Numbered from the stretch's first letter, positions 44,242 to 54,923 are shown. The stretch is 64,000 nucleotides of DNA from Calidifontibacillus erzurumensis (GCF_013303125.1 NZ_JABTTE010000014.1:1-64000), one strand, 5' to 3'. Made by a program: numbers and translations. The notes: a model not told the origin generated them from the sequence alone.

Positions 44242-44870
44242 TTCTTCCCCTCTCTGCATAAATCGAGCAATGGGCAAATCTCACATTGCGGCTTTTGTGC
44301 TTTACAATGATAGCGACCGAAAAAGATGAGACGATGATGGGTTTGTCCCCATTTTTCTTCTGGAACTTTCTTCATAAGTGTTTTTTCAACTTCCAATACA
44401 CTGTCTTTCCACCTGCAAATTCCAAGCCGTTTAGATACTCTTTCCACGTGGGTATCTACAGCAATTGCCGGTATGCCAAAAGCAACTGACATAACAACAT
44501 TTGCTGTCTTTCGGCCAACCCCAGGAAGCTTCATTAATTCCTCCCTTTCTCTTGGAACTTTCCCGTCATAATTTTCAAGCAGCATCTCACACAGTTTACG
44601 TATATTTTTCGCTTTATTTCTGTACAAACCTATAGATCGAATATCATTTTGCAGTTCTTCTAAAGGAACAGCTATATAATCTTCCGGCTTCTTATATTTT
44701 TCAAACAATTTTTTCGTAACTTTATTTACTAGTGCATCAGTACATTGAGCTGATAAAGAAACAGCAATAACGAGCTCGAAAGGATTGGAATGATTTAATT
44801 CGCAATGGGCATCTGGAAACATTTCACCAATCGTTTCTAAAACTCGTTCAATTTGTTTATTATTTAACAT
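44220..44870 (-). CDS. nth: Endonuclease III (DNA glycosylase/AP lyase)
   Basis: 216-residue base-excision repair enzyme removing oxidised pyrimidines. It has the helix-hairpin-helix LPGVGRKTANVV with the catalytic Lys, the catalytic Asp in AVDTHVERVSKRLG and the C-terminal [4Fe-4S] site C-x6-C-x2-C-x5-C (CKAQKPQCEICPLLDLC). In the dnaD-nth-ypoC unit. Confidence 0.96.
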   Translation of the reverse strand: MLNNKQIERVLETIGEMFPDAHCELNHSNPFELVIAVSLSAQCTDALVNKVTKKLFEKYKKPEDYIAVPLEELQNDIRSIGLYRNKAKNIRKLCEMLLENYDGKVPREREELMKLPGVGRKTANVVMSVAFGIPAIAVDTHVERVSKRLGICRWKDSVLEVEKTLMKKVPEEKWGQTHHRLIFFGRYHCKAQKPQCEICPLLDLCREGKKWMKRSS

Positions 44871-44909
44871 TTAATCTACCCTCCTCCCTGTTTAGAGGTA
44901 TAACAATTT

Positions 44910-45611
44910 TTAAGATTCAAGCCAATTATATAGAGGTACTGAAGAGGATTCCTGCTTGGCGGGTTTTGTTTGCATTTTTATCCGTTGGTGCGCTCTAAAT
45001 TTCTGCCCTTGATCGCGTGCTTGTTCTATCGTTTCAATTCCTTTCTTTTGCCATTCAAACAAAATACGGTCAATATATCGGAAGTTCAATTTCCCGCTCA
45101 TAACGGCTTCCCTTAATGCTGCTTTTATTAATAATGGACTATAGTGGTCATGATCAAGCCAAAGTTTTAGTGTTTCACACTCCATAGGAGATAAAGGCCT
45201 GCCAAATTCTTGTTCAAATAATGTATAAATATTTATTTCAGCCAATTCACTTTCTTGCAACGCTTTTTTCTTCTTTTGATCATACAAAAAGTAATATAGC
45301 TTCTCCCAAAGTGGACGTATTGAAAAAATTTCAACTACTATTCCATCATCATTTTTCTCTTTAATTTCTAAATAGCCACGTTGAATTAAATATTTTAAAA
45401 TTTCCATACACCGATCTTTCGAGCAGCTCATTCGTTCAGCAAGCTGCTCGGGTGTAGGAAACAAATTTCCACTTTCAATGGCTGAATAAATATGAAGCAA
45501 AAACATAAACTCTTCTTCATTTAACCCAATCTTTTTATAATTTTCTAAAAGCAATTTTGGAATGGCAAAACTCCCAACAGCAAACAAGTCAATAAAATAT
45601 TCTTTTTCCAT
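44910..45611 (-). CDS. dnaD: Replication initiation protein DnaD
   Basis: 233-residue primosome protein that remodels DNA at oriC and loads helicase with DnaB/DnaI. The N-terminal winged helix (about 1-95, AERMSCSKDRCMEILKYL) is followed by a DnaD-domain helical bundle (about 125-200) with LSPMECETLKLWLDHDHYSPLLIKAAL-type sequence (about 140-166) and the YIDRILFEWQKKGI end. ATG 45611 has GAGGTG upstream. Order asnS-dnaD-nth as in B. subtilis. Confidence 0.95.
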   Translation of the reverse strand: MEKEYFIDLFAVGSFAIPKLLLENYKKIGLNEEEFMFLLHIYSAIESGNLFPTPEQLAERMSCSKDRCMEILKYLIQRGYLEIKEKNDDGIVVEIFSIRPLWEKLYYFLYDQKKKKALQESELAEINIYTLFEQEFGRPLSPMECETLKLWLDHDHYSPLLIKAALREAVMSGKLNFRYIDRILFEWQKKGIETIEQARDQGQKFRAHQRIKMQTKPAKQESSSVPLYNWLES

Positions 45612-45697
45612 TTTGGTGAACACCTCAAAGTTTATTATACCATGCAGCATTTCTTTATAGGTTATTTTTAAATTGTGTGACTTTTTGTTCCCCTAAA

Positions 45698-45730
45698 TAA
45701 ATAAAAGCTGACCATTGGTAAATGGTCAGC
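45698..45730 (-). terminator. Terminator after asnS
   Basis: GCTGACCATT (45707-45716) pairs with AATGGTCAGC (45721-45730), 4-nt loop, with a T-rich tract on the minus strand. Confidence 0.87.
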
Positions 45731-45737
45731 ACCATTT

Positions 45738-47030
45738 TTAAGGATATAACCGATTTAAAAGTCTTGGAAACGGAATTGTTTCTCGAACATGTTCTGCTCC
45801 TGTGATCCAAGCTACCGTTCGTTCTAAACCAAGTCCAAAGCCCGAATGAGGGACAGATCCATATTTACGTAAATCGAGATACCATTCGTAAGCACCACCG
45901 GTTAGATTGTGTTCTTCATAGCGTTTTTTCAATAATTCTAAATCATCAATTCTTTGGGATCCACCAATAATTTCCCCATAACCTTCGGGTGCAATCAAAT
46001 CGGCACATAAAACAACTTCAGGCCGGTTCGGATCTGGTTTCATATAAAATGCTTTAATTTTTGCAGGATAGTGGGTAATAAATACCGGTTTGTCAAACTC
46101 TTCAGCAATCGCTACTTCATGAGGGGCACCAAAATCTTCTCCCCATTCGATGTCGTTAAATCCTTTTTTATGTAACAATTCAATGGCCTCATCATACGTA
46201 ATTCGTGGAAACGGAGGCTTTATATTTTCAAGTTTTGACACATCCCGGCCGAGCGATTTTAATTCAAGTTGACATCTTGATAAAACCGATTGTACGAGAT
46301 AACTTACGTATTGTTCCTGTATTTGCAAACTTTCTTCATGTTCGACGAAAGCCATTTCTGGTTCAATCATCCAAAACTCAATTAAATGCCTTTTTGTTTT
46401 TGATTTCTCAGCCCGAAATGTCGGTCCAAAAGAATAAACTTTTCCTAATGCCATAGCTGCAGCTTCCATATACAGTTGTCCGCTCTGAGATAAATATGCA
46501 TCTTCATCAAAATATTTTGTGTGAAATAGTTCACTCCCGCCTTCTGCTGAAGTGCCCGTTAATATCGGCGGATCAACTTTAACAAAACCATTATTATGGA
46601 AAAATTCATACGTAGACCATATGATTTCATCTCTTATTTTCATAATCGCATGCTGCCGTTTAGAACGAAGCCAAAGATGACGGTGATCCATCAAAAACTC
46701 AACGCCGTGCTCTTTTGGAGTAATGGGATAATTGATTGCTTCATGGATGATTTCAATATCTTTTACAGTTAACTCATATCCAAAAGGTGAACGTACATCC
46801 TCTCGTACCGTTCCTGTCACCCAAAGCGAAGTTTCTTGGGTAAGAGCTTTTGCTTTTTGAAATACATCTTCACTAACTTCATCTTTGACTACAACACCTT
46901 GAATAAAGCCCGTTCCATCACGCAGCTGTAAAAATGCGATTTTACCGCTTGAACGTTTATTGGCAAGCCAAGTTCCAATTGTAACATCTTGACCTACAAA
47001 ATCTTTTACTTTTGAAATAGTTGTTCTCAA
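45738..47030 (-). CDS. asnS: Asparaginyl-tRNA synthetase
   Basis: 430-residue class IIb synthetase. An OB-fold anticodon domain (about 1-100, [22 protein letters not shown]) precedes the catalytic domain with motif 2 ([21 protein letters not shown]) in positions near 215-235 and motif 3 [15 protein letters not shown]. Start is TTG 47030 with GGGGGT 7-8 nt upstream. Downstream of aspB. Confidence 0.96.
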   Translation of the reverse strand: MRTTISKVKDFVGQDVTIGTWLANKRSSGKIAFLQLRDGTGFIQGVVVKDEVSEDVFQKAKALTQETSLWVTGTVREDVRSPFGYELTVKDIEIIHEAINYPITPKEHGVEFLMDHRHLWLRSKRQHAIMKIRDEIIWSTYEFFHNNGFVKVDPPILTGTSAEGGSELFHTKYFDEDAYLSQSGQLYMEAAAMALGKVYSFGPTFRAEKSKTKRHLIEFWMIEPEMAFVEHEESLQIQEQYVSYLVQSVLSRCQLELKSLGRDVSKLENIKPPFPRITYDEAIELLHKKGFNDIEWGEDFGAPHEVAIAEEFDKPVFITHYPAKIKAFYMKPDPNRPEVVLCADLIAPEGYGEIIGGSQRIDDLELLKKRYEEHNLTGGAYEWYLDLRKYGSVPHSGFGLGLERTVAWITGAEHVRETIPFPRLLNRLYP

Positions 47031-47070
47031 CGGTTCTACCCCCTGCTTTCAACGATAAGGCGGTCATCGA

Positions 47071-48255
47071 TTATTTTGTTTTCTTTTCCATAAAACGTTT
47101 TATTCTTTCTACTGCACTTTCTAATAAATCTAATGATGTTGCATAAGATAATCTAACGTTTTCAGGCGCACCAAAACCAGAACCCGGCACTAAAGCAACT
47201 TTTTCTTCATCTAATAATGCTTTAACCCACTCGTCAACATTTTCATAACCTGTCATTTCAGCTGCTTTTTTAGCATTTGGGAATAAATAGAATGCCCCTT
47301 GTGGCTTAACGCATGTAAACCCAGGAATTTCAATCAACTGTTCATAAATTTTATTCAATCGTTCCTCAAAAGCCTTCCTCATCGTTTCAACTGGTTCTTG
47401 TGGTCCTTTATAAGCAGCAATTGCAGCATATTGAGCAATTGAAGTTGGATTGGATGTGCTATGGCTTGCCAAATTTGTCATTGCTTTAATAATAGCGCTA
47501 TCACCAGCAGCATAACCAATACGCCATCCAGTCATTGAATGAGATTTGGAAACACCGTTAATAATAATCGTTTGTTTTTTAAGGTCTTGTGATAATTGAG
47601 CAATTGACACATGTTTATTATTTCCATATATTAGCTTTTCATAAATTTCATCGGAAACAATTAAAATGTCGTGTTCGAGGCACACTTCACCCAATGCCCT
47701 TAATTCTTCCTCAGTATAAATCATCCCTGTTGGATTGCTTGGAGAGTTAATGACAACTGCTTTCGTTTTTGGTGTAATTGCTTCTTTCAACTGCTCTGCT
47801 GTTATCTTGAAATTATTAGCCTCTTTACCTTCTACGAAAACAGGTACCCCTTCAGCCAACTTTACAAATTCAGGATAACTTACCCAATAAGGAGTTGGAA
47901 TAATAACTTCATCCCCCGGATTAATAATCACTTGGAATAAAGTATATAAAGCATGCTTAGCACCAACACAAACAATAATCTCATTAGCCTCATAATTTAA
48001 TTGTTGATCTGTTTTAAATTTTTCGATAATAGCTTCTTTTAATGCTAGTAGACCACCGGATGGAGTATATTTTGTATGACCTTCATTCATTGCTTTTACT
48101 GCGGCATCAATAATATGCTGCGGTGTGTTAAAGTCAGGTTCTCCAGCTCCTAAGCCAATTACATCATAACCAGCATCTTTTAGTGCTTTTGCTTTAGCTG
48201 TAATTTCAAGCGTTGTAGATGGCGTCAATAATGAAACCCGATTTGCTAATTTCAT
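47071..48255 (-). CDS. aspB: Aspartate aminotransferase
   Basis: 394-residue class I PLP aminotransferase interconverting aspartate and oxaloacetate. Conserved segments: GLGAGEPDFNTPQHI, NSPSNPTGMIYTEEEL, the PLP-binding Lys in NGVSKSHSMTGWRIGY and VALVPGSGFG near the end. ATG 48255 follows AGGAGG by 9-10 nt. It overlaps nothing but is 1 nt after ypmB, so the genes are coupled. Supplies aspartate, also the precursor of beta-alanine made by PanD nearby. Confidence 0.95.
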   Translation of the reverse strand: MKLANRVSLLTPSTTLEITAKAKALKDAGYDVIGLGAGEPDFNTPQHIIDAAVKAMNEGHTKYTPSGGLLALKEAIIEKFKTDQQLNYEANEIIVCVGAKHALYTLFQVIINPGDEVIIPTPYWVSYPEFVKLAEGVPVFVEGKEANNFKITAEQLKEAITPKTKAVVINSPSNPTGMIYTEEELRALGEVCLEHDILIVSDEIYEKLIYGNNKHVSIAQLSQDLKKQTIIINGVSKSHSMTGWRIGYAAGDSAIIKAMTNLASHSTSNPTSIAQYAAIAAYKGPQEPVETMRKAFEERLNKIYEQLIEIPGFTCVKPQGAFYLFPNAKKAAEMTGYENVDEWVKALLDEEKVALVPGSGFGAPENVRLSYATSLDLLESAVERIKRFMEKKTK

Positions 48256-48256
48256 G

Positions 48257-48793
48257 TTAAATATCCTCCTCAAAGCGTTCCTTTTTCAGACTGTACTTTT
48301 TCACAAATGATCCATCAACAAATTTCAAAAAATAATATGTATAGCGATTTTCTTGGTCTATATAAGTGACTTCCCAAAGGGGTGTTGTTTCAATTTTATT
48401 TGTGCGATGGTCCTTTATTACTTCAGCACCAAGTCTTATATTTATTAATTTTAATGGATTTTCATTTGCAATTACATATTTTTTTACTTTTTCTTTTGAC
48501 CAGCCTTCATTCGATTTTTTGACGATAAATTTGGAATTTGACGTGTCATATGGAACCCATACGATGATTTCTTCATTTTTTTCATTTGTTCCGTATACAA
48601 TATTATATGCAATCGTGCCATGATAATAATCGACGTCATTTATTGTACGAAGGTCTTTTACATATTCTTTCGCAAGAGCAATAGCTTTATTTTGCCAATA
48701 TTTTTGATCGCTCATGCTATCTTGATAAATTTGTACTGCTTGCCAAAAAATAATAATGATTAATAACGGTATTATATACAACCACTTTTTCAT
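48257..48793 (-). CDS. ypmB: YpmB-like membrane-anchored PepSY-type protein
   Basis: 178-residue protein with one N-terminal membrane helix (KKWLYIIPLLIIIIFWQAV) and an extracytoplasmic tandem PepSY-like region ending in PLWEVTYIDQENRYTYYFLKF. B. subtilis ypmB occupies the same place before aspB. Function unknown; PepSY domains often modulate peptidases or sense the wall. AGAGGT precedes ATG 48793. Confidence 0.88.
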   Translation of the reverse strand: MKKWLYIIPLLIIIIFWQAVQIYQDSMSDQKYWQNKAIALAKEYVKDLRTINDVDYYHGTIAYNIVYGTNEKNEEIIVWVPYDTSNSKFIVKKSNEGWSKEKVKKYVIANENPLKLINIRLGAEVIKDHRTNKIETTPLWEVTYIDQENRYTYYFLKFVDGSFVKKYSLKKERFEEDI

Positions 48794-48802
48794 AGTAAAC
48801 CT

Positions 48803-48973
48803 CTATGTTTTATATATAGTAAAAATAGCCTTTTCCTTATCTTGATCATCAAGTGCTAATCCAAACATAAGGTCACGCTCTTTTAACGTTCTATTTAAGA
48901 CATCAACGATTTTATAAAGATCCGGTGAATATTGAATTTGCACCGTTGCCAACACTTCAATTTTACTTTCCAT
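48803..48973 (-). CDS. ypmA: YpmA-like small protein (DUF4264)
   Basis: 56-residue protein (MESKIEVLATVQIQYSPDL...), the same size as B. subtilis YpmA and directly ahead of ypmB. A ferredoxin-like small alpha/beta fold is suggested by alternating strand/helix. ATG 48973 has AAGGAGG 6-7 nt before it. Function unknown. Confidence 0.85.
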   Translation of the reverse strand: MESKIEVLATVQIQYSPDLYKIVDVLNRTLKERDLMFGLALDDQDKEKAIFTIYKT

Positions 48974-49204
48974 TGAAATCCTCCTTTCCAAGAAAATTTT
49001 GTTACACATAGCTATTGAAAATAAAGTGCAAAATAGTTGTACGAAACAAAATCATCGTCTCTTTACCCATTATACCAAATAATAAGCAAAATCATTGCTC
49101 ATATGTAAAACTATACTACTCCATCCGACACCATAATCAAGGGGCTCAACCGCCCTTTTTTTTTGACAAAAGGGAATGAAAGAAAATCGAATCATACATC
49201 CGCA

Positions 49205-49233
49205 AAAAGGCTTTCGCTTTAAAAAGCGAAAGC
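49205..49233 (-). terminator. Terminator of panBCD
   Basis: GGCTTTCGCTTT pairs with AAGCGAAAGCC, followed on the minus strand by T5G. It lies 25 nt past the panD stop. Confidence 0.85.
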
Positions 49234-49257
49234 CATCGTTTGATGATTCAAAAAACA

Positions 49258-49647
49258 TCATGAAAGTACTGTCTGAGCTGGTTCAGCGTAAATTAATTGT
49301 TTAATCGTATTATCTTTTTCATTCATAATCGCAACTTTTGGCTTATGTTCAGCTATTTTATCTTCAGGGACAAGTGCATATGAAATAATAATTACAATAT
49401 CATCAGGTTGAACAAGACGTGCAGCAGCACCATTTAAACAAATTACTCCGCTGCCGCGAGGTCCAGGAATCACATATGTTTCAAATCTAGCCCCGTTATT
49501 ATTATTTACAATCGCGACTTTTTCATTTGCACAAATGCCTACTGCATCCATTAAATCTTCATCAATGGTAATGCTTCCAACATAATTTAAATTCGCTTCG
49601 GTCACCCTTGCCCGATGAATTTTAGCATTCATTAACGTTCTAAACAA
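49258..49647 (-). CDS. panD: Aspartate 1-decarboxylase
   Basis: 129-residue pyruvoyl enzyme making beta-alanine for pantothenate. The self-cleavage site Gly-Ser is in [18 protein letters not shown], and the chain has [15 protein letters not shown] and [14 protein letters not shown] take TTG 49647 as start (GGGGG 8 nt away), giving an N-terminus like B. subtilis PanD; ATG 49653 is only 2 nt from the site. Last gene of panBCD. Confidence 0.95.
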   Translation of the reverse strand: MFRTLMNAKIHRARVTEANLNYVGSITIDEDLMDAVGICANEKVAIVNNNNGARFETYVIPGPRGSGVICLNGAAARLVQPDDIVIIISYALVPEDKIAEHKPKVAIMNEKDNTIKQLIYAEPAQTVLS

Positions 49648-49659
49648 TAGCATTTCCCC

Positions 49660-50505
49660 CTATACCGTAAAAATGACGTTATCGATTAATCGAGCTTTTC
49701 CAAACTTAACTGCAATGGCAATTATCATTTTGCCATGCGGCTTCGCGATTGGTTCCAACTGTGGATAAGAATAAATTTCCACATAATCAATTTTTCCAGA
49801 TGTTTTTCTTGTAATATCATCTATTATTTCGGATTTAATTTTCTCAAGGTCTGTTTCACCCGCTGTTATTTTTTCAACAGCTTTTTGTAAACTTTTATAT
49901 AGTTCTGGTGCTTCTTTACGTTCCTGCTCGGTTAAATATACATTACGAGAGCTCTTCGCAAGCCCATCCTCTTCCCGAACAGTCTCTACGGGAACGAGTT
50001 CAACAGGTATATTGTAATCTTTTATTAATCCATCGACAACTGCCACTTGTTGGGCATCCTTTAATCCAAAATAAGCGCGATCTGGCATTACAATATTAAA
50101 AAGCTTTAAAAGAACTGTCGCAACGCCGTCAAAATGGCCTTGTCTAGATTTTCCGCAAAGAACATCGACTCGTTTTTTAACATGGACCTCAGTCGAAAGC
50201 TCAGTTGGATACATTTCTTTTACGTCCGGATAAAAAATATAATCGACTCCAGCTTGTTTAGCTAAAGCCTCGTCCCGCTCAATATCACGCGGATATGATT
50301 CGAAATCTTCGTTTGGTCCGAACTGTAGCGGATTGACAAAAATACTCGCAACGACGATTTCATTGTTCTTTCTTGCTTCATTCATTAATTTTAAATGACC
50401 TTCGTGCAAATAGCCCATCGTCGGTACGAACCCAATTGTTTTTCCGGAAGAACGAAGCTGTTTCATTGTTTGCTGCATTTCTTTTATTGAACGTATGATT
50501 TTCAT
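49660..50505 (-). CDS. panC: Pantothenate synthetase
   Basis: 281-residue ATP-dependent ligase joining pantoate and beta-alanine. Class I-like nucleotide motifs are clear: [15 protein letters not shown] (HxGH), [32 protein letters not shown] and the KSSRN loop. Follows panB after 1 nt with a GGAGG site inside the panB end. Cytoplasmic. Confidence 0.96.
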   Translation of the reverse strand: MKIIRSIKEMQQTMKQLRSSGKTIGFVPTMGYLHEGHLKLMNEARKNNEIVVASIFVNPLQFGPNEDFESYPRDIERDEALAKQAGVDYIFYPDVKEMYPTELSTEVHVKKRVDVLCGKSRQGHFDGVATVLLKLFNIVMPDRAYFGLKDAQQVAVVDGLIKDYNIPVELVPVETVREEDGLAKSSRNVYLTEQERKEAPELYKSLQKAVEKITAGETDLEKIKSEIIDDITRKTSGKIDYVEIYSYPQLEPIAKPHGKMIIAIAVKFGKARLIDNVIFTV

Positions 50506-50506
50506 A

Positions 50507-51340
50507 TTATTTTCCTCCGTATAACGATAAGAGCTCCTCTTCTTTCATCGTGAAAGAATGCTCATCGGTAGGAAATGCCCGTTTTTTCACTTCATTTCGA
50601 TATTCTTCAAGTGCATTTCGAATCGATGAATTCACATTTGCATACCGCTTTACAAATTTAGGTACATGACCAAATCCATTTTGAATAATATCATGATATA
50701 CTAAAACTTGACCGTCTGTTTTGTTTCCTGCACCGATGCCAATAGTTGGTATCGAAAGTTTCTCCGTAATCATTTCACCAAGTTGCTTTGGAACGCATTC
50801 CAATACTAGCATCATTGCTCCGGCTTTTTCTACTTCTTGAGCATCTTCAATTAGTTTTTTTGCTGTTTCTAAATCTTTGCCTTGTACTTTATAACCGCCA
50901 AGTACACCCACAGATTGTGGCGTCAAACCTAAATGGGCTACTACAGGAATTCCTGCAGCAGTTAGCCGAGAAATTGTATAACAAACCTCTTTAGCCCCTT
51001 CAACTTTTAATGCGTTGGCCCCACCTTCTTGCACTAATCGACGAGCGTTATTCATCGTCTCATCAATCGAACAGTGATAACTCATAAAAGGCATATCAGT
51101 AACAATAAATGTATTTTTCGCTCCACGCCGTACTGCTTTCGTATGGTGAACCATATCATCAACAGTAACCGGAATCGTTGAATCATATCCTAAAACAACC
51201 ATACCTAACGAATCTCCAACCAATATAATGTCTACATCTGCTTCTTCCGCAAGTCTAGCAGATGGGTAATCGTAAGCGGTTACCATAACGATTGGTTCTC
51301 CGTTTGCTTTCATTTTCTGAAAATCTGTTGTAGTTTTCAT
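50507..51340 (-). CDS. panB: Ketopantoate hydroxymethyltransferase
   Basis: 277-residue TIM-barrel enzyme adding a hydroxymethyl group to 2-oxoisovalerate using methylene-tetrahydrofolate. Conserved [39 protein letters not shown], the Mg-binding D/E residues and [17 protein letters not shown] are intact. First gene of panBCD, AGGAGGG 6 nt before ATG. The long leader carries a structured element. Confidence 0.96.
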   Translation of the reverse strand: MKTTTDFQKMKANGEPIVMVTAYDYPSARLAEEADVDIILVGDSLGMVVLGYDSTIPVTVDDMVHHTKAVRRGAKNTFIVTDMPFMSYHCSIDETMNNARRLVQEGGANALKVEGAKEVCYTISRLTAAGIPVVAHLGLTPQSVGVLGGYKVQGKDLETAKKLIEDAQEVEKAGAMMLVLECVPKQLGEMITEKLSIPTIGIGAGNKTDGQVLVYHDIIQNGFGHVPKFVKRYANVNSSIRNALEEYRNEVKKRAFPTDEHSFTMKEEELLSLYGGK

Positions 51341-51394
51341 TTTTTCCCTCCTAAATAGTTGATAGAGGGAATGACAACTGCCATTTCAACCCAA

Positions 51395-51486
51395 ATAAAA
51401 AATCTTTCCATACGGAAAGACGGGTTTGAAATTTGCCAGTTTATTCATCCCCTGTCCTAGTCCGTATCGGATCAAGGCAGCTTTTT
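51395..51486 (-). promoter_or_regulatory. panBCD leader: candidate pan RNA motif with terminator
   Basis: On the minus strand a structured stretch (51486-51428) has nested arms TGCC/GGCA and ATCC/GGAT around GACTAGGACAGG, in line with my memory of the 'pan' RNA motif found only ahead of pantothenate genes. It is followed by a terminator TCTTTCC/GGAAAGA (51420-51414 with 51409-51403) and T6. Together they suggest transcription attenuation of panBCD. The motif assignment is from memory; the ligand is unknown. Confidence 0.65.
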
Positions 51487-51605
51487 TTAAATAAGTATAA
51501 ATCATTTTGGTGTAGTTTCATAAAGAATACTACCCATCGTAATATTGCTAGTATAGCAGACAATCCCTAAAAAGGGAAATAACTTTTCATAAAATTTTTT
51601 ATATT

Positions 51606-52589
51606 TTATTCATTTATTTCAATATCAGCTGAATAGATACGATGAACCGTTCCTTTTTCATCCTCCAGCAGTAAAACTCCTTCGTCTGTGATGCCTAAAG
51701 CTTTTCCAGTAATCGAATTCGTCAATGTCCTTGCTTTTATTTGTTTGCCGATACTAACTGCGTAGCTTTCCCATAATAGTTTTACGACTTGAAATCCATT
51801 TTTCAAATAATCGAAATATAAATCTTCCATCTCTTTTAAAACCGCTTGTAAAATCGCAGCCCGGTTCCACTTATGCCCACCTTCGATTGCTAAAGAAGTG
51901 GCAATAGCTTGCAAATCTTCAGGAAAATGCTCCCGCTCTTGATTGACATTCATACCAATTCCAACAATAACGGCATTAATCCGGTCTGATTCAGCAACTA
52001 ATTCTGTCAAGATGCCAACGACTTTTTTACCATTGATTAAAATATCGTTAGGCCATTTGATATCACAGCGGATTCCTGTTGCCTTTTGAATACCTCTGAC
52101 AACACTTACGGCTGCTAATAATGTTAACTGTGGTGCTTGTTGAGGAGCTATTTCCGGTTTTAAAATGATGCTCACCCAAATACCGGTATAGATCGGGGAA
52201 AACCAAGCACGGCCTAGTCTCCCTCTACCCATTCTTTGTTCTTCACTAACAACGATTGTCCCTTCAACAGCTCCTTCATAAGCAAGCCTATGGGCAATTT
52301 TTTGTGTTGAATCTACTGATTCTTCATAATAAATTTCTCTACCAAAAAATTTTGTATTTAGTCCCAACTGTATTTCATTGCCACTAATTCGATCAGGTTT
52401 GCTAATAATTCTATAACCTTTACGCTGTACTGCTTCCAATTCAAATCCATCTTTACGCAATTCTTCAATATGCTTCCATACTGCAGTTCTTGAGCAACCT
52501 AACTTTTCACTAATTAACTGGCCGGATAAAAATTCCCCTTCATGATCGGAAAATAATTTTAATAATTGTTTTCGGATGGAGGATTGCAT
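51606..52589 (-). CDS. birA: Biotin-protein ligase / biotin operon repressor
   Basis: 327-residue bifunctional BirA. An N-terminal winged helix (about 1-65, SEKLGCSRTAVWKHIEELRKDG) binds the bio operator. The ligase domain has GRGRLGRAWFSP for biotinyl-AMP, KWPNDILINGKKVVGIL and the SH3-like C-terminal domain. ATG 52589 lies inside the cca end (31-nt overlap) about 11 nt after AGGAG. Operon with cca. Confidence 0.94.
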   Translation of the reverse strand: MQSSIRKQLLKLFSDHEGEFLSGQLISEKLGCSRTAVWKHIEELRKDGFELEAVQRKGYRIISKPDRISGNEIQLGLNTKFFGREIYYEESVDSTQKIAHRLAYEGAVEGTIVVSEEQRMGRGRLGRAWFSPIYTGIWVSIILKPEIAPQQAPQLTLLAAVSVVRGIQKATGIRCDIKWPNDILINGKKVVGILTELVAESDRINAVIVGIGMNVNQEREHFPEDLQAIATSLAIEGGHKWNRAAILQAVLKEMEDLYFDYLKNGFQVVKLLWESYAVSIGKQIKARTLTNSITGKALGITDEGVLLLEDEKGTVHRIYSADIEINE

Positions 52590-53773
52590 TTTAGAAGCCA
52601 CTCCTTTATATCTGCTTTCGTATTTTGGACGATTCCTTCCACAACAGCCTTTTCAACATCATTGATAATTTGCGCAAGCCAAGGGCCACCTTTTTTTTGG
52701 TACCAATCCATAACATCAATGCCGGTAAGTGCAAGTTCCTTCCTTGAATAAATTGGCAGCTTTTTATGAATTATTTCTACTATATCAGCAAGCTCATCAA
52801 ATGATCTGTTTTCTAATATACATAATAACTTAATACTAGATAATAAAATATTTTTGCCAGTTGTATATATGAAATAGGGAGTAAGCGCTGCTCCTTTTTG
52901 AAGTTTATTTAGAGCTGAAATAATCTGTTTACATGTTCTAATTTTTTCGTTTGAGCTCTTCCATTCCCTAAAAAAAGATTCGATATTTTCAATTTTTAAT
53001 ATCGTAATTAACAATGCCCACTGTTCTTCAAGTGTTAATGGAAGTTTTAAACAATTTTTAGCAAAAGTAAGGAGCTCACTTTTTTTGTCAGCAAAACCTG
53101 GCAAATATTTGTAAATTTGAAGTTCCAGTATGAGTGAAAGTGCTTTATCAACTGCTTTCCCTTCAAGCAATTTTTCAAACTCTATTAATATTCGCTCCAC
53201 AGCAATATTCTTTAAATAATGGGCATGTTTTTGAATTGATTTTTTCGTTTCTTCACTTAGAACAAAATCGAGTTGGCTTACAAAGCGTATGGCGCGCATC
53301 ATACGAAGAGGATCTTCCAAGAAACGGTCATCAGGTATGCCTACCGTTTGAATTACTTTTTTTTGCAAATCTTTAATCCCATTAAATGGATCAATGATTT
53401 TTCCGCTGATATCCATGGCAATCGCATTGATTGTAAAATCCCGGCGGCTTAAATCTTGTTCTAGGGATGTTACAAATTTAACTTCCGATGGACGTCTAAA
53501 ATCTTTATACTCTCCATCAATTCGAAAGGTTGTTACTTCATAGCACACACCATCATGAATGACAACAACCGTTCCATGCTTGATCCCAACAGGAATTGTT
53601 TTTGGAAATAATCGCTCCACATCTTCCGGCAATGCCGATGTAGCTATATCAACATCTCCCAACTTTCTTTTAAGCAAATGATCACGAACAGAGCCGCCAA
53701 CAAAATATGCTTCAAATCCAGCTTCTATTAATTTTTTTAAAATTGGTTTGGCTTGTAAAAACGGCTCTTTCAT
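52559..53773 (-). CDS. cca: CCA-adding tRNA nucleotidyltransferase
   Basis: 404-residue class II enzyme that builds or repairs tRNA 3' CCA. It has the GGSVRDHLLKRKLGDVDIATSA core with the metal Asp pair, RRDFTINAIAMD, the EDPLRMMRAIRFVSQL template motif and a helical C-terminal body. Sits between bshA and birA, as in B. subtilis. Confidence 0.95.
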   Translation of the reverse strand: MKEPFLQAKPILKKLIEAGFEAYFVGGSVRDHLLKRKLGDVDIATSALPEDVERLFPKTIPVGIKHGTVVVIHDGVCYEVTTFRIDGEYKDFRRPSEVKFVTSLEQDLSRRDFTINAIAMDISGKIIDPFNGIKDLQKKVIQTVGIPDDRFLEDPLRMMRAIRFVSQLDFVLSEETKKSIQKHAHYLKNIAVERILIEFEKLLEGKAVDKALSLILELQIYKYLPGFADKKSELLTFAKNCLKLPLTLEEQWALLITILKIENIESFFREWKSSNEKIRTCKQIISALNKLQKGAALTPYFIYTTGKNILLSSIKLLCILENRSFDELADIVEIIHKKLPIYSRKELALTGIDVMDWYQKKGGPWLAQIINDVEKAVVEGIVQNTKADIKEWLLKCNPPSENNY

Positions 53774-53783
53774 AGCTTCATCC

Positions 53784-54923
53784 TCATTTCATCATCAGAG
53801 ATCGATAATAAATTTGTTCATACTGGTCAACAATTTTTGATGCATTGAACAAATTTTTCGTTCTTAAATAGGCTTGATTACTCATTTTTTCATACAAATC
53901 ATCATTTGACAATAAAATGACTGCTTTTTCTGCGACATCCTTTATATCACCTAATTCACAAATAAACCCGGTTTGTCCATCCTCAATCACTTCTGGAATT
54001 CCACCAATATTTGTTCCGATACATGGAACCTTGCAAGCCATTGCTTCTAATAATGTTAAACCAAAGCTTTCTTTTTCCGAAAGAAGCAGCATTAAATCGC
54101 TAATTGATAAAATTTCTTCGATATTTTCTTGTTTTCCAAGAAAATGGACACGATCTGTCAATCCAAGCTCTTTTACTTTCTTGCAAACGACTGTAAACTC
54201 TGGACCATCACCAACTAATAGAAGCTTAGCTTTTATATGATTTTCAATAATAGCAAATGCTTCAACAACATCTGGTACTCTTTTTACATGTCTGAAATTT
54301 GAAATATGAATGATAACTTTTTCATCATCAAGAATGCCGTACTGTTGTTTTAAAAAAGGGCGTTCTCGTCTATAATAAACCCGATCATCTACAAAATTAT
54401 AAACAGTTTCAATCTCTTTCTTTGTTTCGACTAACCGGTATGTTTCTTCTACCAAACTTTTTGAAACGGCTGTTACAATATCAGATTGTTCAATCCCAAA
54501 ACGGATCAACTCTTGCAGCGAAGGATCATGTCCCAATACAGTAATATCCGTACCATGCAATGTTGTAATAATCTTTAGATTTGAGTTGCTGCCTGCAACC
54601 ATTTGCTTTGCTAAATACGCACTAATTGCGTGGGGAATTGCATAATGAACATGGAACAAATCAAGTTGTTCTCTTTTTGCCACTTCAGCCATTTTGCTAG
54701 CCAAAGATAAATCGTATGGAGGATACTTAAACACAGAATATTGGTTCACATCAACTTCATGAAAATATAAATTTGGATACCATTTATTTAGTCGAAAAGG
54801 CACGCTTGAGGCGATAAAATGTATTTCATGCCCTTTCTCCGCTAAGAGCATCCCAAGCTCAGTTGCAACAACCCCTGATCCGCCAACAGTAGGATAACAC
54901 GTAATCCCAATTTTTAATTTCAT
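53784..54923 (-). CDS. bshA: N-acetyl-glucosaminyl-L-malate synthase (bacillithiol)
   Basis: 379-residue GT4-type glycosyltransferase for the first step of bacillithiol synthesis (UDP-GlcNAc plus malate). The start [28 protein letters not shown] is distinctive, with the HVHYAIPHA and E-x7-E motifs ([18 protein letters not shown]). Directly follows mgsA; the deacetylase gene bshB1 that normally intervenes is absent. Confidence 0.95.
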   Translation of the reverse strand: MKLKIGITCYPTVGGSGVVATELGMLLAEKGHEIHFIASSVPFRLNKWYPNLYFHEVDVNQYSVFKYPPYDLSLASKMAEVAKREQLDLFHVHYAIPHAISAYLAKQMVAGSNSNLKIITTLHGTDITVLGHDPSLQELIRFGIEQSDIVTAVSKSLVEETYRLVETKKEIETVYNFVDDRVYYRRERPFLKQQYGILDDEKVIIHISNFRHVKRVPDVVEAFAIIENHIKAKLLLVGDGPEFTVVCKKVKELGLTDRVHFLGKQENIEEILSISDLMLLLSEKESFGLTLLEAMACKVPCIGTNIGGIPEVIEDGQTGFICELGDIKDVAEKAVILLSNDDLYEKMSNQAYLRTKNLFNASKIVDQYEQIYYRSLMMK

